Below are positions 24,194 through 33,019 of a stretch of 64,000 bases of DNA, piece after piece. The DNA comes from Oscillospiraceae bacterium (GTDB lineage: Bacteria; Bacillota; Clostridia; Oscillospirales; Oscillospiraceae): positions 1-64,000 of the forward strand of contig SVLI01000006.1 of assembly GCA_015068035.1 (NCBI GenBank), written 5' to 3'. The notes under the pieces were generated by a model. It had not been told where the DNA came from. It did no database searches and was given only the letters and a program-made list of their open reading frames with translations. The position numbers were made by a program, and so were the translations under genes. Each line of letters starts with the position of its first letter. Position 1 is the stretch's first letter.

Positions 24194-26508
24194 CGGCCGT
24201 CACCTCCTCCCGCCTTGAAGGAAAGCGTATAACAGTTGTCCTCTGTCACGCTGACAGATATGCGCTCGCTTGCCAGCGCGGTCAGGTCAAGGCTGCACAC
24301 GGTGTCCACGCAGGCATAGAAACTGTGATCCCGGATAAAGAAGCGGGCGAGCAAAAAGCGCAGACCGTCAAAGGCGTTTTCCACCACATGTTCGTAGAAA
24401 TCAAAGAGCTGCATGACGGTATCGGAGGGGATGCAGCCCTCAAACTGCACCGCGCCGGCACAGTTCACGCCTGCAATCTGCAGGTTTTTCATCATTTCCC
24501 GGATGCTGAGGTCCAGCTCTTCCGCCGTGATCATACCGTCCTGCTCACTGACGAGGACGAGATTGTTCCGGCGCTTAAGATATGCGCCGACCACGACGAT
24601 TCTGCGAAGCAGCGCTCTTTTTTCCTCCGCACTTTCGCTTCGCTTGAGCTTGGCCAACCAGTCGTTCAAAAGATTGATTTGCCGCGCTGTTTGCTTGTGG
24701 AGTTCGTCGTGCAGGCGGTTTTTTTCCGCAAGGGCGCGGATGCGTTTGTCCATCTGGTAATTTTGCGTGGACACTTCGTTGGCATCCGTAAGTTCTTCGC
24801 GCAGCAGCTTCAGGTCGTCCAGAATGTCCAGCAATTCCGAAAGATCCTCTTGATAAACGGTGTATCCGCCCCTGATGACAGAGCCGGATATACGAATGCC
24901 GCCCTCCAGCATAACCGGATCCTGGGTGGCCTTTTGCATCAGTTCCTTTGGCAAGGCAAGCGCGTCATCCGAGTGGTAATGGACGGAGAAATTCTTGTCC
25001 ACCACGGCGACGCCGAGGCCGGAGCGCTTGAGCAGTTCTTCATAACGGCTGTTGGACTGAATGAGCCCGGTTTTGATGCAGCTTTCCCAAATTGCAACAA
25101 CGGTGAAGCAGAGCGCGGCCGTCATTTCGATAAACCGGAACATTTTAACATTGAGTGCGTAAAGTATGCTGTAAAGCACGCCGGTGCCCAGCATGGCAAT
25201 GGGGAGCCATATCATTTTTTTCGCGCCGGGCACACGGCAATTTTTCAGGATTTGCGCAATCATCAGCGCGATGCAGGCAAAAATCCAGACAACTGCAATG
25301 TAGTAAAGGAAGTTGTGCTGATAAATGTCCCACCCAAGCGCATAGCCGCGGTGGAAGCGGAACGCCCATTGATGCAGGTCGTTGGTCAGAATTCCGACGA
25401 GCAGTGTCAAAGACGGGATATACAGAAGATGCCATTTTCTTGGCAGACGATAATCTTCCGGCTTGCCGATGTATTTCGCTGCCATCAGGCAGATCTGCGG
25501 GATGAAGATCATGCCAACATAGTAGGCATACCAGCACCATTGTCCGATCGGAAAAACATAGTAAAACACTGTGTGGCGAAGCGTTCGCATCAGCATCCAC
25601 ACCATCATCAGCGAAACAAGCGTAATCAGATAACGGCGGATGGTCTTGTTCACGATGCGGTCATACACCGACGCGGCCCAGAAAATCAAAATCCCGGTGT
25701 AGATCATAATCACGATCACCTGAGAGACGATATACATCGCTTCGCTTGTCTCTTTCGTGGCCACACGCACGAAATTTGCAAACAGCAGCAGGAAAATCGC
25801 CAAAAGCACATTGATCGTATAGGTTGGCGCTTTTTTGCCCTGCTGCATCAGGCCGTTGCGCTGCATGGAGCGGTAGATGGCAAGCATCAGGCATTCCGTG
25901 ATGATGTAAGACACGGAGAGCCATTCAAAGTCGCGGGGCAGGAACTGCTCCACCAGCCAGATGGTGATGTTGCAGAACACCGCGCTCAAAAGCAGAACCG
26001 TGTGGCTGCTGGAGCGGATTTTCCGCTTTGCAATCGCATAAAGCGTCACGACGATCATCGAGAGCATATAACCGATGAGATAGATGTAGTAAAGCTGGTG
26101 AAGCGGACCGTATTCGCGGATTAGGCTGGTGGTGCCGTTTTCGATTGCAATATCGACGGAACTGTAATAAATCGGCAGAATGCCGGGACTTGTTGTGACG
26201 GCAAGAACCCCAACGCCTACCACCGCCAAAAGGGTGGTTAAAAGTTTGCTGCGTTTGATCCCGCAAAAGCGAAGCACCATCATCAGAAGAAAGTACGGCA
26301 GGAATACACTCCCAAGATAGGCAATGCGGTTGGAGTTAAGTGCATCTCCGAGATTCTTGGAAATGGAGGTCATAAAATATCCGAGGTTACAGAGCGATAC
26401 CGAAACAAACACGCAAAGCAGCCAAACATCGCGCTTTTTGTCCGCAAGCACGCACATGCCCACCATGCACAGCGAGATCAGCGCAATGATTCCGTATGTG
26501 ATTGACAT
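24187..26508 (-). CDS. large polytopic membrane sensor with degenerate kinase-like C-terminus
   Basis: A 773-residue protein. The N-terminal ~220 residues contain about seven helices like the 7TM sensor region of histidine kinases, and a second block of about six helices follows (260-510). The cytosolic end has a PAS-like stretch (LLKRSGLGVAVVDKNFSV), a coiled coil and NRLHDELHKQTARQINLL, similar to a kinase dimerisation helix, then VVENAFDGL, an N-box-like remnant. No G boxes were found, so ATP use is doubtful. The ATG at 26508 has AAGGAGG; the frame opens at 26655 but overlaps the promoter at 26627-26655. It is probably a sensor partner of the adjacent kinase. Confidence 0.85.
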   Translation of the reverse strand: MSITYGIIALISLCMVGMCVLADKKRDVWLLCVFVSVSLCNLGYFMTSISKNLGDALNSNRIAYLGSVFLPYFLLMMVLRFCGIKRSKLLTTLLAVVGVGVLAVTTSPGILPIYYSSVDIAIENGTTSLIREYGPLHQLYYIYLIGYMLSMIVVTLYAIAKRKIRSSSHTVLLLSAVFCNITIWLVEQFLPRDFEWLSVSYIITECLMLAIYRSMQRNGLMQQGKKAPTYTINVLLAIFLLLFANFVRVATKETSEAMYIVSQVIVIMIYTGILIFWAASVYDRIVNKTIRRYLITLVSLMMVWMLMRTLRHTVFYYVFPIGQWCWYAYYVGMIFIPQICLMAAKYIGKPEDYRLPRKWHLLYIPSLTLLVGILTNDLHQWAFRFHRGYALGWDIYQHNFLYYIAVVWIFACIALMIAQILKNCRVPGAKKMIWLPIAMLGTGVLYSILYALNVKMFRFIEMTAALCFTVVAIWESCIKTGLIQSNSRYEELLKRSGLGVAVVDKNFSVHYHSDDALALPKELMQKATQDPVMLEGGIRISGSVIRGGYTVYQEDLSELLDILDDLKLLREELTDANEVSTQNYQMDKRIRALAEKNRLHDELHKQTARQINLLNDWLAKLKRSESAEEKRALLRRIVVVGAYLKRRNNLVLVSEQDGMITAEELDLSIREMMKNLQIAGVNCAGAVQFEGCIPSDTVMQLFDFYEHVVENAFDGLRFLLARFFIRDHSFYACVDTVCSLDLTALASERISVSVTEDNCYTLSFKAGGGDGRC

Positions 26509-26626
26509 GGTCGGCACCTCCTTTTCGGCTTCCGGCATACCGCGGGAATGCTGCGGTTGGACACAATGGGCGGCGGCTCTCGCGCCCTTGCCCGGCGGTT
26601 TCCCCGTCCACGGTATACCACTGTAA

Positions 26627-26655
26627 ATTATATTAAAGGTAGCGGGCGTTGTCAA
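26627..26655 (-). promoter_or_regulatory. consensus sigma-A promoter of the sensory operon
   Basis: On the minus strand TTGACA (26650-26655), 17 nt and TATAAT (26627-26632), both perfect. Confidence 0.85.
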
Positions 26656-26716
26656 TTTTTATGGTAGGATATAAATGCGCTGCGCCTTTTTCGTTGCGGC
26701 CAAGCCGGCAGACGGC

Positions 26717-26758
26717 AGAAAAAGCCGCAGGGAAGAGCCATTCCCTGCGGCGTTTTCT
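26717..26758 (-). terminator. terminator of the propeller lipoprotein gene
   Basis: An 11-bp stem (26724-26734 with 26741-26751) with T5 following on the minus strand. Confidence 0.82.
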
Positions 26759-26784
26759 TTTTGCGCTTGTTCTTTTTCGGGGGG

Positions 26785-27858
26785 TTACGGTAAGGTGCCG
26801 CAATAGATCTCGTAAGCGGAGAAAAGAGAATAGTTTTCACCGTCCACGAGAAAACCATCGCATGTATCTGTGTTGTCCATCGTGACGAAAGACATAAGTG
26901 CCCCCGTTTCCGGATCCCATGTGCAAAGCGCTGAGCTTGGATAGGAACGGCTATCCCAAGTGAGGCAGTAGATGTTCCCTTCGTGTTCCGCCATGCTTTT
27001 GATCAAATGCATCCCGGGCGCGTTGGTGTTGTCGAGCGGCAGCGTCTCAACCGTGCCGCCGGAAAGCGGCAGAGTGTAGACGCCGCCCTCGTTGTACATG
27101 AAGTATAGCTGCTCATCCAGAACGACGCCGTCCGCCGAGTGGACGGTTCCGTTCACGCTGAAACTGCCAAGCTCCCTGTATTCACCCGTCAGCAGATCGA
27201 GCTGCAGCACATAGGCCGGGACCGCGCCTTGTGACTGATTCACATATACAGGGCTGGCAATCAGGTTGCCCTTCTGCCACAGCAGCCACACGGTGTTTCC
27301 TTTGGCGCAGATCGGGGTCAGGGTTCTGTGCATGCCGATCTCGCTTGAAAGCGGCAGGACTTCGCCGGTATTCACGTTCAGGGAGAAAAATTCAAAAGAA
27401 TCATATGTGTAAAGCGCATTGCTTCCCATGATGCGGTTCCGCTGCCCGTATCCGCCCTTGATCAGCAGACGGTCTTCACCAGCGGCAAAGACGCGCACAA
27501 AGTCCTTTCTTGTGCCGTCCGGCAGCTTCCAAACGAGGTGCTTGTTGCCTCCCGTCTGATCGCTGCTGTATAACTTGTATCCAATGCTGTAAAAAAGCTG
27601 TCCGCTTTGCTCGTGCCATAGAGCGTCGCTGAAATTGCCGCTGGCTAAGGCGCCCAGCCGATACGCAAGGGTCTCGCCTGCAGATTCGGTCGAGATGTAC
27701 GCACGTGAGCCTGCGCTGTGTACGGCATACAGCTCGTCGTCTACGGTGAATAATCGGTCAATGGGCGCAAATTCCGGTAACTCCACCGGCTTGTTTTGCC
27801 CGCAGCCGACCAGCAACAGCAAAATCAGAGCTAAGGCCAGTAAACCTGCTTTCTTCAT
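26785..27858 (-). CDS. lipoprotein with probable beta-propeller (DUF5050-like)
   Basis: A 357-residue lipoprotein with lipobox LLVGC (about residues 15-19). The body is made of ~45-residue blade-like repeats such as LFTVDDELYAVHSAGSRAYIS, LWHEQSGQLFYSIGYKLYSS and YFMYNEGGVYTLPLSGG, typical of beta-propellers of the DUF5050 kind. No catalytic site recognised. AAAGGAGG lies upstream of the ATG at 27858, although the frame opens earlier. It is monocistronic with its own promoter and terminator. Confidence 0.85.
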   Translation of the reverse strand: MKKAGLLALALILLLLVGCGQNKPVELPEFAPIDRLFTVDDELYAVHSAGSRAYISTESAGETLAYRLGALASGNFSDALWHEQSGQLFYSIGYKLYSSDQTGGNKHLVWKLPDGTRKDFVRVFAAGEDRLLIKGGYGQRNRIMGSNALYTYDSFEFFSLNVNTGEVLPLSSEIGMHRTLTPICAKGNTVWLLWQKGNLIASPVYVNQSQGAVPAYVLQLDLLTGEYRELGSFSVNGTVHSADGVVLDEQLYFMYNEGGVYTLPLSGGTVETLPLDNTNAPGMHLIKSMAEHEGNIYCLTWDSRSYPSSALCTWDPETGALMSFVTMDNTDTCDGFLVDGENYSLFSAYEIYCGTLP

Positions 27859-27923
27859 TTTGGTGCCTCCTTTCCTGCACACAGCGGTTTGCGCCGCATA
27901 ACAAATGCAATCCCTTTTATATT

Positions 27924-27952
27924 ATTTTACAATATGCGGCGGCGACGGTCAA
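27924..27952 (-). promoter_or_regulatory. sigma-A promoter of the propeller lipoprotein
   Basis: On the minus strand TTGACC (27947-27952), 17 nt, TAAAAT (27924-27929). Confidence 0.75.
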
Positions 27953-28036
27953 GAAATAATGTGAAATATGTACATAATAACGCCTGCGTTTGCGATCCGA
28001 CGCTGTCTCTCACGGTGGTATGTACTGACTTAATAA

Positions 28037-28085
28037 TATGACATCATGTCATAATTGTCAAGTTGAAATATGACATAATGTCATT
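28037..28085 (+). promoter_or_regulatory. twin palindromic operators of the XRE regulator
   Basis: TATGACATCATGTCATA (28037-28053, perfect) and TATGACATAATGTCATT (28069-28085) are centred 32 bp apart, about three helical turns. They lie directly before the XRE gene and suggest cooperative autorepression. Confidence 0.75.
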
Positions 28086-28095
28086 GGGTGATATT

Positions 28096-28308
28096 GTGCA
28101 GAATAGGTTAAGGGAATTGCGCAAAAGCAGGGGATATACGCAGATCTCGCTGCAAATGCAAACCGGGATTGAGCAGGCCTTGCTGTCTAAATTTGAAAAC
28201 GGTGAAAGGGTGCCTCCAACAGAAACGCTCATGCGCTTAGCTGATTTTTACAATGTGAGCATTGATTATATTCTTTGTCGGACAAATAGACCCGAAATTA
28301 ATAAATAA
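28096..28308 (+). CDS. small XRE-family HTH regulator
   Basis: A ~70-residue single-domain helix-turn-helix protein: RLRELRKSRGYTQISLQMQT...LSKFENGERVPPTETLMRLADFYNVSIDYIL is a typical Cro/C1-type domain. The frame also opens from TTG 28063 or ATG 28078, but these lie within the second palindromic operator. GTG 28096 follows GGGTGA and gives the usual XRE N-terminus; the start is uncertain. It probably represses itself through the twin palindromes. A strong terminator follows at once. Confidence 0.85.
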   Translation: MQNRLRELRKSRGYTQISLQMQTGIEQALLSKFENGERVPPTETLMRLADFYNVSIDYILCRTNRPEINK

Positions 28309-28353
28309 AAAAGACCACAGATGATACAAGTGTATCATCTGTGGTCTTTTTTT
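28309..28353 (+). terminator. terminator of the XRE gene
   Basis: A perfect 19-bp stem (28310-28328 with 28331-28349) ending in T7. Confidence 0.88.
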
Positions 28354-28356
28354 CTG

Positions 28357-28440
28357 TGGTGCGGGCATGGGGACTCGAACCCCAACGCCGATGGCACGAG
28401 AACCTAAATCTCGCATGTCTACCAATTCCATCATGCCCGC
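28357..28440 (-). tRNA. tRNA-Leu (anticodon UAG)
   Basis: The minus strand folds as an 84-nt cloverleaf: acceptor GCGGGCA pairs with TGCCCGC, the CGAGA/TCTCG anticodon stem encloses TTTAGGT with anticodon TAG, a TTCGAGT T-loop follows, and CCA is encoded. Confidence 0.93.
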
Positions 28441-28472
28441 GGATTCAATTGTGCGGCGCTTGCCGCCTGCTT

Positions 28473-28502
28473 ATCATAGCACGGGGAAGGCCGAAATGTC
28501 AA
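28473..28502 (-). promoter_or_regulatory. promoter of tRNA-Leu
   Basis: On the minus strand TTGACA (28497-28502), 18 nt, TATGAT (28473-28478), about 33 nt before the tRNA. Confidence 0.75.
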
Positions 28503-28529
28503 CGAAACGGCGGCTTTGACCGCGAAGCG

Positions 28530-28570
28530 AAACTCCCTCCGCCCTTGAGAACAGAGGGAGTTGTTTTTAT
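28530..28570. terminator. possible terminator hairpin between the radical SAM operon and tRNA-Leu
   Basis: AACTCCCTC (28531-28539) pairs with GAGGGAGTT (28554-28562). The T-rich side faces the plus strand, so its use for the minus-strand operon is uncertain. Confidence 0.4.
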
Positions 28571-28593
28571 TGTTTGGCAGGGGAGCGGAAGGC

Positions 28594-29253
28594 CTATCTG
28601 AACTCCTGCATATCCGCATCATACACGGCCGTGCGCCGGAAGTATGCCGCGTCCGGCACAAGCTCCGGGGCAAGCTGCCGCAGCGCGGAGACCAAAAGCT
28701 CCGGATTGAGCGTCGGCTCCTGCGCGGAGACCACGGCGTCGAGCAGCACTTCGCTGCCCTGCGCCTCGGCGGAAAACTCCCGGATGGCGGGGCGGATGTC
28801 GCTTTCCCCCTCGCCGCGCTTGGTGCGGCGCAGAATGACGATGCTCTCGCGCGCGAAAAACTGCTCGAGCTTTTCGGCAAGCGCCTGTGTTGCACCGTTG
28901 TCATAGATGAAGCGTCCGCTCACCCGCAGCCATTTGAGGTCACGGCCCTTGCGAAGCGGCTCATATGCGCTGCGCACGGCAATGCCCTCCGGCAGCACCG
29001 CACTCAGCTGCGCGGGCATCGCGGCGAGATCACAGTCGGCATACACGCGGAAATCCATCAGCTCGCAAACGCTCTCCTGTCCCAGCGGGAGCGGCAGCAG
29101 CATGGAGATCTGCGCATGCGGATTGAAGCCCTCGGAATAGCGCAGCGGCAGCTCCGCGCGCAGAAAAGCGCGCTGCATCGTGCGCATCAGATCGAGGTGG
29201 GAGATATAGACCGCGCGGCCGGTTTTTTCAAACAGAAGACGCAGCTTATCCAT
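28594..29253 (-). CDS. DUF2344/TIGR03936 radical-SAM-associated protein
   Basis: A 219-residue protein of the DUF2344 family, normally encoded next to or fused with the TIGR03960 radical SAM protein. The family signature is at the N-terminus: LRLLFEKTGRAVYISHLDLM, followed by RYSEGFNPHAQISM. The neighbour is exactly that radical SAM gene, overlapping by 8 nt, so the two subunits are likely made together. The biochemical role is not established; a link to RNA or ribosome modification is often suggested by genome context. Confidence 0.92.
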   Translation of the reverse strand: MDKLRLLFEKTGRAVYISHLDLMRTMQRAFLRAELPLRYSEGFNPHAQISMLLPLPLGQESVCELMDFRVYADCDLAAMPAQLSAVLPEGIAVRSAYEPLRKGRDLKWLRVSGRFIYDNGATQALAEKLEQFFARESIVILRRTKRGEGESDIRPAIREFSAEAQGSEVLLDAVVSAQEPTLNPELLVSALRQLAPELVPDAAYFRRTAVYDADMQEFR

Positions 29254-31081
29254 CGCATTTGCCCCCTTTCAGCAGACAGACGGCTCCGCAGGCGGAGCAT
29301 TTCTCGCGGCAGTCGGGCGTGATCGTCGCGGCGCGGGATTTTTCACGCTCCTGCCAAAGGAAGTCCGCGCGCACACCCATGTCCACGCGGGACCAGGGCA
29401 GAACCTCGTCCTGCGTGCGCTCGCGCGTGGCGTAAAACGCCGGGTCAAGTCCGCAGGACTCGAAAGCCTGCATCCAGCGCTCAAAGGAGAAAAATTCGCT
29501 CCAGGAATCCATCTTTGCGCCACTGCGCCATGCAGCTTCGATCGCGTTGCCGACGCGGCGGTCGCCGCGCGAGAGCGCAGCTTCCAGATAGCTCGTCTCG
29601 GGGTCGTGCCAGTTGTAGGTGATGGCCTTGGCCGTCATCGTCTCACGCAGAAGGCGGACGCGGCGTTTGTACTCCTCCATGCTGACCTGCGCCTCCCACT
29701 GGAAGGGCGTGTGCGGCTTCGGCACGAAGCAGGAGGTGGAAACGGTGATGCGCACGCCGCGGCTCTTGTTCGAGGCGTGCTGCTTCCAGCAATGCAGCAC
29801 CTTGGTGGCAAGTTCCGCGATGGCGACGATGTCCTCATCCGTTTCGGTCGGCAGACCGAGCATGAAATAGAGCTTCACGCCGTTCCAGCCGCCGGCAAAG
29901 GCGACGCGGCAGCTCTCCAAAAGATCCGCCTCGCAGACGTTTTTGTTGATCGCATCGCGCAGACGCTGAGATCCGGCCTCCGGTGCGAAGGTCAGTCCGC
30001 TGCGGCGCACCTTCTGAATGCGCTGCATGATGTCCATAGAGAAGTTGTCCGCGCGCAGACTGGGCAGCGCAAGGCTGATGCCGCGCGCCTCGCCGTAATC
30101 GAGCAGCCCGTCGCAAAGATCGGGCAGGCCGCGATAGTCGCTGGAGGAAAGGCTCGAGAGTGAAATCTGCTGATAGCCCGTGTTTTTCACGCTGTCCACG
30201 CCTTGCTGCACAAGCTTTTCCGTGCTCCGGGAGCGGACGGGACGGTAGACGTAGCCCGCCTGACAGAAGCGGCAGCCGCGGATGCAGCCGCGGAACAGCT
30301 CCAGCGTGACGCGGTCGTGCACAATCTCCGTCGAGGGCACGATGGGCTCAACAGGGAAGTAGCTGCTGTCAAAATCTGAAATGATCCGCTTCGTGACGGT
30401 TTCCGGCGCACCGGGCAGGGCGCGCATCTCGGTCAGCAGCCCGTTTTCGTCGTAGACCGGCTCGTAAAGCGAGGGCACGTAAACGCCGCCGAGCTTGGCC
30501 GCTTCCAGCAGGAACTGCTGCTTGCTCCAGTCCTCGTCCAGCGCGGTCTGATAGAGCTTGAGCAGTTCGGCGTCGATCTCCTCGCCCTCACCGAGAACCA
30601 TAAGATCCATAAAATCGGCCAGCGGCTCGGGATTGCAGCAGCTTGTCCCGCCCGCGAAGACGAGCGGACGAAGACCCGGTCTGTCCGCGCTGCGCAGCGG
30701 GATGCCGGAGAGATCGAGCATGTTGAGCACATTGGTGTAGGCCATCTCGTAACCGAGAGAGAAGGCGACAACGTCAAAATCCGAAACGGGGTCGCCGCTC
30801 TCGAGCGCCCAGAGCGGGATGCCCTCCCGGCGCATCTCGTCCTCCATGTCGCCCCAGGGCGCGAAAACGCGCTCGCACCACACGCCGGGCAGCTCGTTGA
30901 GGCAGCCGTACAGGATGCGCATGCCGAGGTTGGACATGCCGATCTCATAGGTGTCCGGGAAGCAGAAGGCCATGCGCAGACGCACCTCGGCCTTGTCCTT
31001 GATGATCTGATTGTATTCCCCGCCGACGTAGCGCGCAGGCTTCTGCACGCGCGGCAGGATTCTCTGTAAACGTTCGTCCAT
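29246..31081 (-). CDS. B12-binding-type radical SAM protein, TIGR03960 family
   Basis: A 611-residue enzyme. The N-terminal ~200 residues resemble a cobalamin-binding-like Rossmann domain (MRMAFCFPDTYEIGMSNLGM-like strands). The radical SAM core has the cluster motif in RGCIRGCRFCQAGYVYRP (Cys-x3-Cys-x2-Cys, near residues 265-275) and GVKLYFMLGLPTETDED further on. The C-terminus is Cys-rich (REKCSACGAVC). It is paired with the DUF2344 protein. Its promoter overlaps the end of the M50 protease gene, so it is transcribed separately from that pair. The substrate is unknown. Confidence 0.93.
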   Translation of the reverse strand: MDERLQRILPRVQKPARYVGGEYNQIIKDKAEVRLRMAFCFPDTYEIGMSNLGMRILYGCLNELPGVWCERVFAPWGDMEDEMRREGIPLWALESGDPVSDFDVVAFSLGYEMAYTNVLNMLDLSGIPLRSADRPGLRPLVFAGGTSCCNPEPLADFMDLMVLGEGEEIDAELLKLYQTALDEDWSKQQFLLEAAKLGGVYVPSLYEPVYDENGLLTEMRALPGAPETVTKRIISDFDSSYFPVEPIVPSTEIVHDRVTLELFRGCIRGCRFCQAGYVYRPVRSRSTEKLVQQGVDSVKNTGYQQISLSSLSSSDYRGLPDLCDGLLDYGEARGISLALPSLRADNFSMDIMQRIQKVRRSGLTFAPEAGSQRLRDAINKNVCEADLLESCRVAFAGGWNGVKLYFMLGLPTETDEDIVAIAELATKVLHCWKQHASNKSRGVRITVSTSCFVPKPHTPFQWEAQVSMEEYKRRVRLLRETMTAKAITYNWHDPETSYLEAALSRGDRRVGNAIEAAWRSGAKMDSWSEFFSFERWMQAFESCGLDPAFYATRERTQDEVLPWSRVDMGVRADFLWQEREKSRAATITPDCREKCSACGAVCLLKGGKCDG

Positions 31082-31152
31082 TTTCTTCCGTCCGTATCAA
31101 TGCCGGCTCCCACGATGGCAGAGCGGCAGAATTCTGCTTTGGTAACTGATTT

Positions 31153-31181
31153 ATTATATACCTTTCCTTGCCGCTTGACAA
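31153..31181 (-). promoter_or_regulatory. sigma-A promoter of the radical SAM operon
   Basis: On the minus strand TTGTCA (31176-31181), 17 nt, TATAAT (31153-31158). The -10 overlaps the stop codon of the M50 protease gene. Confidence 0.78.
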
Positions 31182-31708
31182 GTGCCGAGCAGCACCCAAA
31201 AGCCCGCCAGCAGCGCGCAAGGGCCGTAGGTACTGCGCAGAAAAACAAATCCGCAGCCGAGTAGCAGCGCCGCGGAGAGGAAACCGGCAAGCCGGGCAGA
31301 CCTCTGCAGAAGCAGCGAAAGCGCCCGCCCGCCGTCGAGCATCGGCGCGGGCAGCAGATTGAACAGACTCAGCAGCAGACTCAGCCCGGCGGAGCAGCGC
31401 AGATAATCGCTGTCGGCGTAATATCCCCCGCAGGCGGCGGCAAGCGCATAGAAAAGCCCCGCGCCCGGACCGGCGAGCGCGCAGACCAGCTCCTCAAAGG
31501 GCAGAAGCGTGCCGCGGTAATCCATGCGCAGGCCGCAGATCTCAAAGCGCAGCCGCGCAAGCTTTCCGCCGCAGAGACGGATACACAGCGCGTGGCCAAG
31601 CTCGTGCACGAGCAGCGCGGGCAGCAGGGCAGAGAGCAGCCCCTGCGTGTCGAGCAGCCAAAGCAGAGAGGCCACGCAAAGAAAACCGGTGGAGAACTCA
31701 AGGTACAT
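31154..31708 (-). CDS. spoIVFB: SpoIVFB-like M50 intramembrane metalloprotease
   Basis: A ~184-residue polytopic membrane protein of the site-2 protease family. The zinc motif HELGH lies in the second helix (about residues 35-39) and the second motif NLLPAPMLDGGRAL near 115-128 supplies the Asp ligand. In Bacillus SpoIVFB cleaves pro-sigma-K in the mother cell and is controlled by SpoIVFA. Here it follows an M23-domain membrane protein with a gap of only a few nt, the spoIVFA-spoIVFB order. A TTG at 31714 is an alternative start. Length is shorter than the ~290 residues of B. subtilis SpoIVFB because the CBS domain is absent. Confidence 0.85.
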   Translation of the reverse strand: MYLEFSTGFLCVASLLWLLDTQGLLSALLPALLVHELGHALCIRLCGGKLARLRFEICGLRMDYRGTLLPFEELVCALAGPGAGLFYALAAACGGYYADSDYLRCSAGLSLLLSLFNLLPAPMLDGGRALSLLLQRSARLAGFLSAALLLGCGFVFLRSTYGPCALLAGFWVLLGTCQAARKGI

Positions 31709-31716
31709 GGGCAAAT

Positions 31717-32760
31717 TCAGGCGGAGAAGTTTACATAATATTCCGGATTGAGATAAATGCCGTCTTTTTGCAGTTCAAAATGCAGATGCGGGCCGGTGAC
31801 GCGGCCGGTGGCGCCGACCTTCGCGATGCATTGCCCGGCGGATACGCTCTGCCCGACCGATACGAGTATTTCGGAGCAGTGGGCATACAGGCTGGTGCAG
31901 CCGTTCGCGTGCGCAACGATCAGATAGTTGCCGTAGCCGTTGGCGTCCCAGCCGACGAAGGAGACGGTGCCGTCGGCGAAGCAGCCGATTGCCGTGCCCG
32001 TCCAGGCACCGAAATCCGTGCCGTAGTGGAACTTGACCCCGCCGCTGATCGGATGAATGCGGTAGCCGAAGCCGGAGGAGCTCGTGCCGTAAAGGGGCGA
32101 CACGAAGGAAATGCCAAGATCGGGCAAGCCGTAGCTTACGTTTGTGGGCAGCGCGTAGGAGGAAAATGCCGCCTGCGAGCTTAAAAAGGTCTCCACGACG
32201 CTGTTCGTCTGCGCCCCGACATCGGGCGACGGCGTGGGTTCGGGCACGGGAGTAGGAGTGGGAGTAGGAGCAGGCGTCGGAATAGGAGTGGGTGACGGCG
32301 TTGGCGCGGGCGTTGCTGCGGGCGCGGGCGTTGCCGCAGGCGTCGGCGCGGGACTTGGACTCGGCGTCGGTTCGGGCGTGGAAACGGGTCTTTGCGCGCA
32401 CCAATCGGCAAGGGTCTCTGCTGCGGATGCCTCTCCAAATTCGGCTGCAATCGCCGTGCGTTTTTCTAAAAGTGTCTCGGGCAGACGGAAGACTTGCCCG
32501 GCCCCGGCTTCAACGCCGGGCGTGGGCGAAGGGGAAGGGGAGACTTCCGCGCCGCTTGCAAAGCCGAACGCGGCCACCAGCTCCGCATTCGGCGCGATCT
32601 TTTTGCCGAGTGCCTCCGCGGCGTCGCGCAGGTCGCTTTCCTGTTCCATGACGGCGTCAAGCTTTTCGCCAAGCGGTTTTGCCAGGCCGGGCATCGTGAA
32701 TTTGACACAGGTTGCCGCAAGGAAGATCGCCGCGGCAAACAGCGCCTTTTTCCTGAACAT
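31717..32760 (-). CDS. M23-family membrane protein, SpoIVFA-like
   Basis: A 347-residue protein with one N-terminal membrane helix ([16 protein letters not shown]). A helical region and a long Pro/Thr/Ala linker (about 130-190) follow, then a C-terminal LytM/M23 domain: [35 protein letters not shown]. The canonical zinc ligands (H..D, HxH) appear present, so it may be an active endopeptidase, unlike SpoIVFA. Position directly before the M50 protease supports a regulatory partner role in forespore signalling. A minus-strand GCATGAT...CATAGAAAT pair around 32785-32814 weakly resembles a sigma-E promoter. ATG at 32760 chosen for GGGGGTG spacing. Confidence 0.85.
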   Translation of the reverse strand: MFRKKALFAAAIFLAATCVKFTMPGLAKPLGEKLDAVMEQESDLRDAAEALGKKIAPNAELVAAFGFASGAEVSPSPSPTPGVEAGAGQVFRLPETLLEKRTAIAAEFGEASAAETLADWCAQRPVSTPEPTPSPSPAPTPAATPAPAATPAPTPSPTPIPTPAPTPTPTPVPEPTPSPDVGAQTNSVVETFLSSQAAFSSYALPTNVSYGLPDLGISFVSPLYGTSSSGFGYRIHPISGGVKFHYGTDFGAWTGTAIGCFADGTVSFVGWDANGYGNYLIVAHANGCTSLYAHCSEILVSVGQSVSAGQCIAKVGATGRVTGPHLHFELQKDGIYLNPEYYVNFSA

Positions 32761-32859
32761 AGAAAACACCCCCTATTTGCCTATTTCTATGAGGCGGGGG
32801 GTGAAATCATGCTTCCGGCGTCGGAAAAGAAAAATTCCGGGAAAGCGCGCAAGTTATGC

Positions 32860-32888
32860 TTGACTTTTCTCCATATACTCTTTATAAT
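32860..32888 (+). promoter_or_regulatory. promoter of the tRNA-Pro/tRNA-Gly pair
   Basis: TTGACT (32860-32865), 17 nt, TATAAT (32883-32888), 16 nt before tRNA-Pro. Confidence 0.82.
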
Positions 32889-32904
32889 AACAAAGCGTTG
32901 ACAG

Positions 32905-32981
32905 CGGGGTGTGGCGAAGTTTGGTATCGCGCATGGTTCGGGACCATGAGGCCGCGGGTTCAAGTCCCGCCACTCCGACCA
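32905..32981 (+). tRNA. tRNA-Pro (anticodon CGG)
   Basis: A 77-nt cloverleaf: CGGGGTG acceptor, CATGG/CCATG anticodon stem around TTCGGGA with anticodon CGG, GGTTCAAGTCC T-arm and encoded CCA. Confidence 0.93.
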
Positions 32982-32988
32982 GCTTTTT

Positions 32989-33013
32989 GAAGAACCCGAA
33001 TTCGGGTTCTTCG
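32989..33013. repeat. palindrome between the two tRNAs
   Basis: GAAGAACCCG-AATT-CGGGTTCTTC is a perfect inverted repeat, probably an RNA-processing hairpin rather than a terminator, as tRNA-Gly lies 10 nt further. Confidence 0.55.
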
Positions 33014-33019
33014 TCATAT

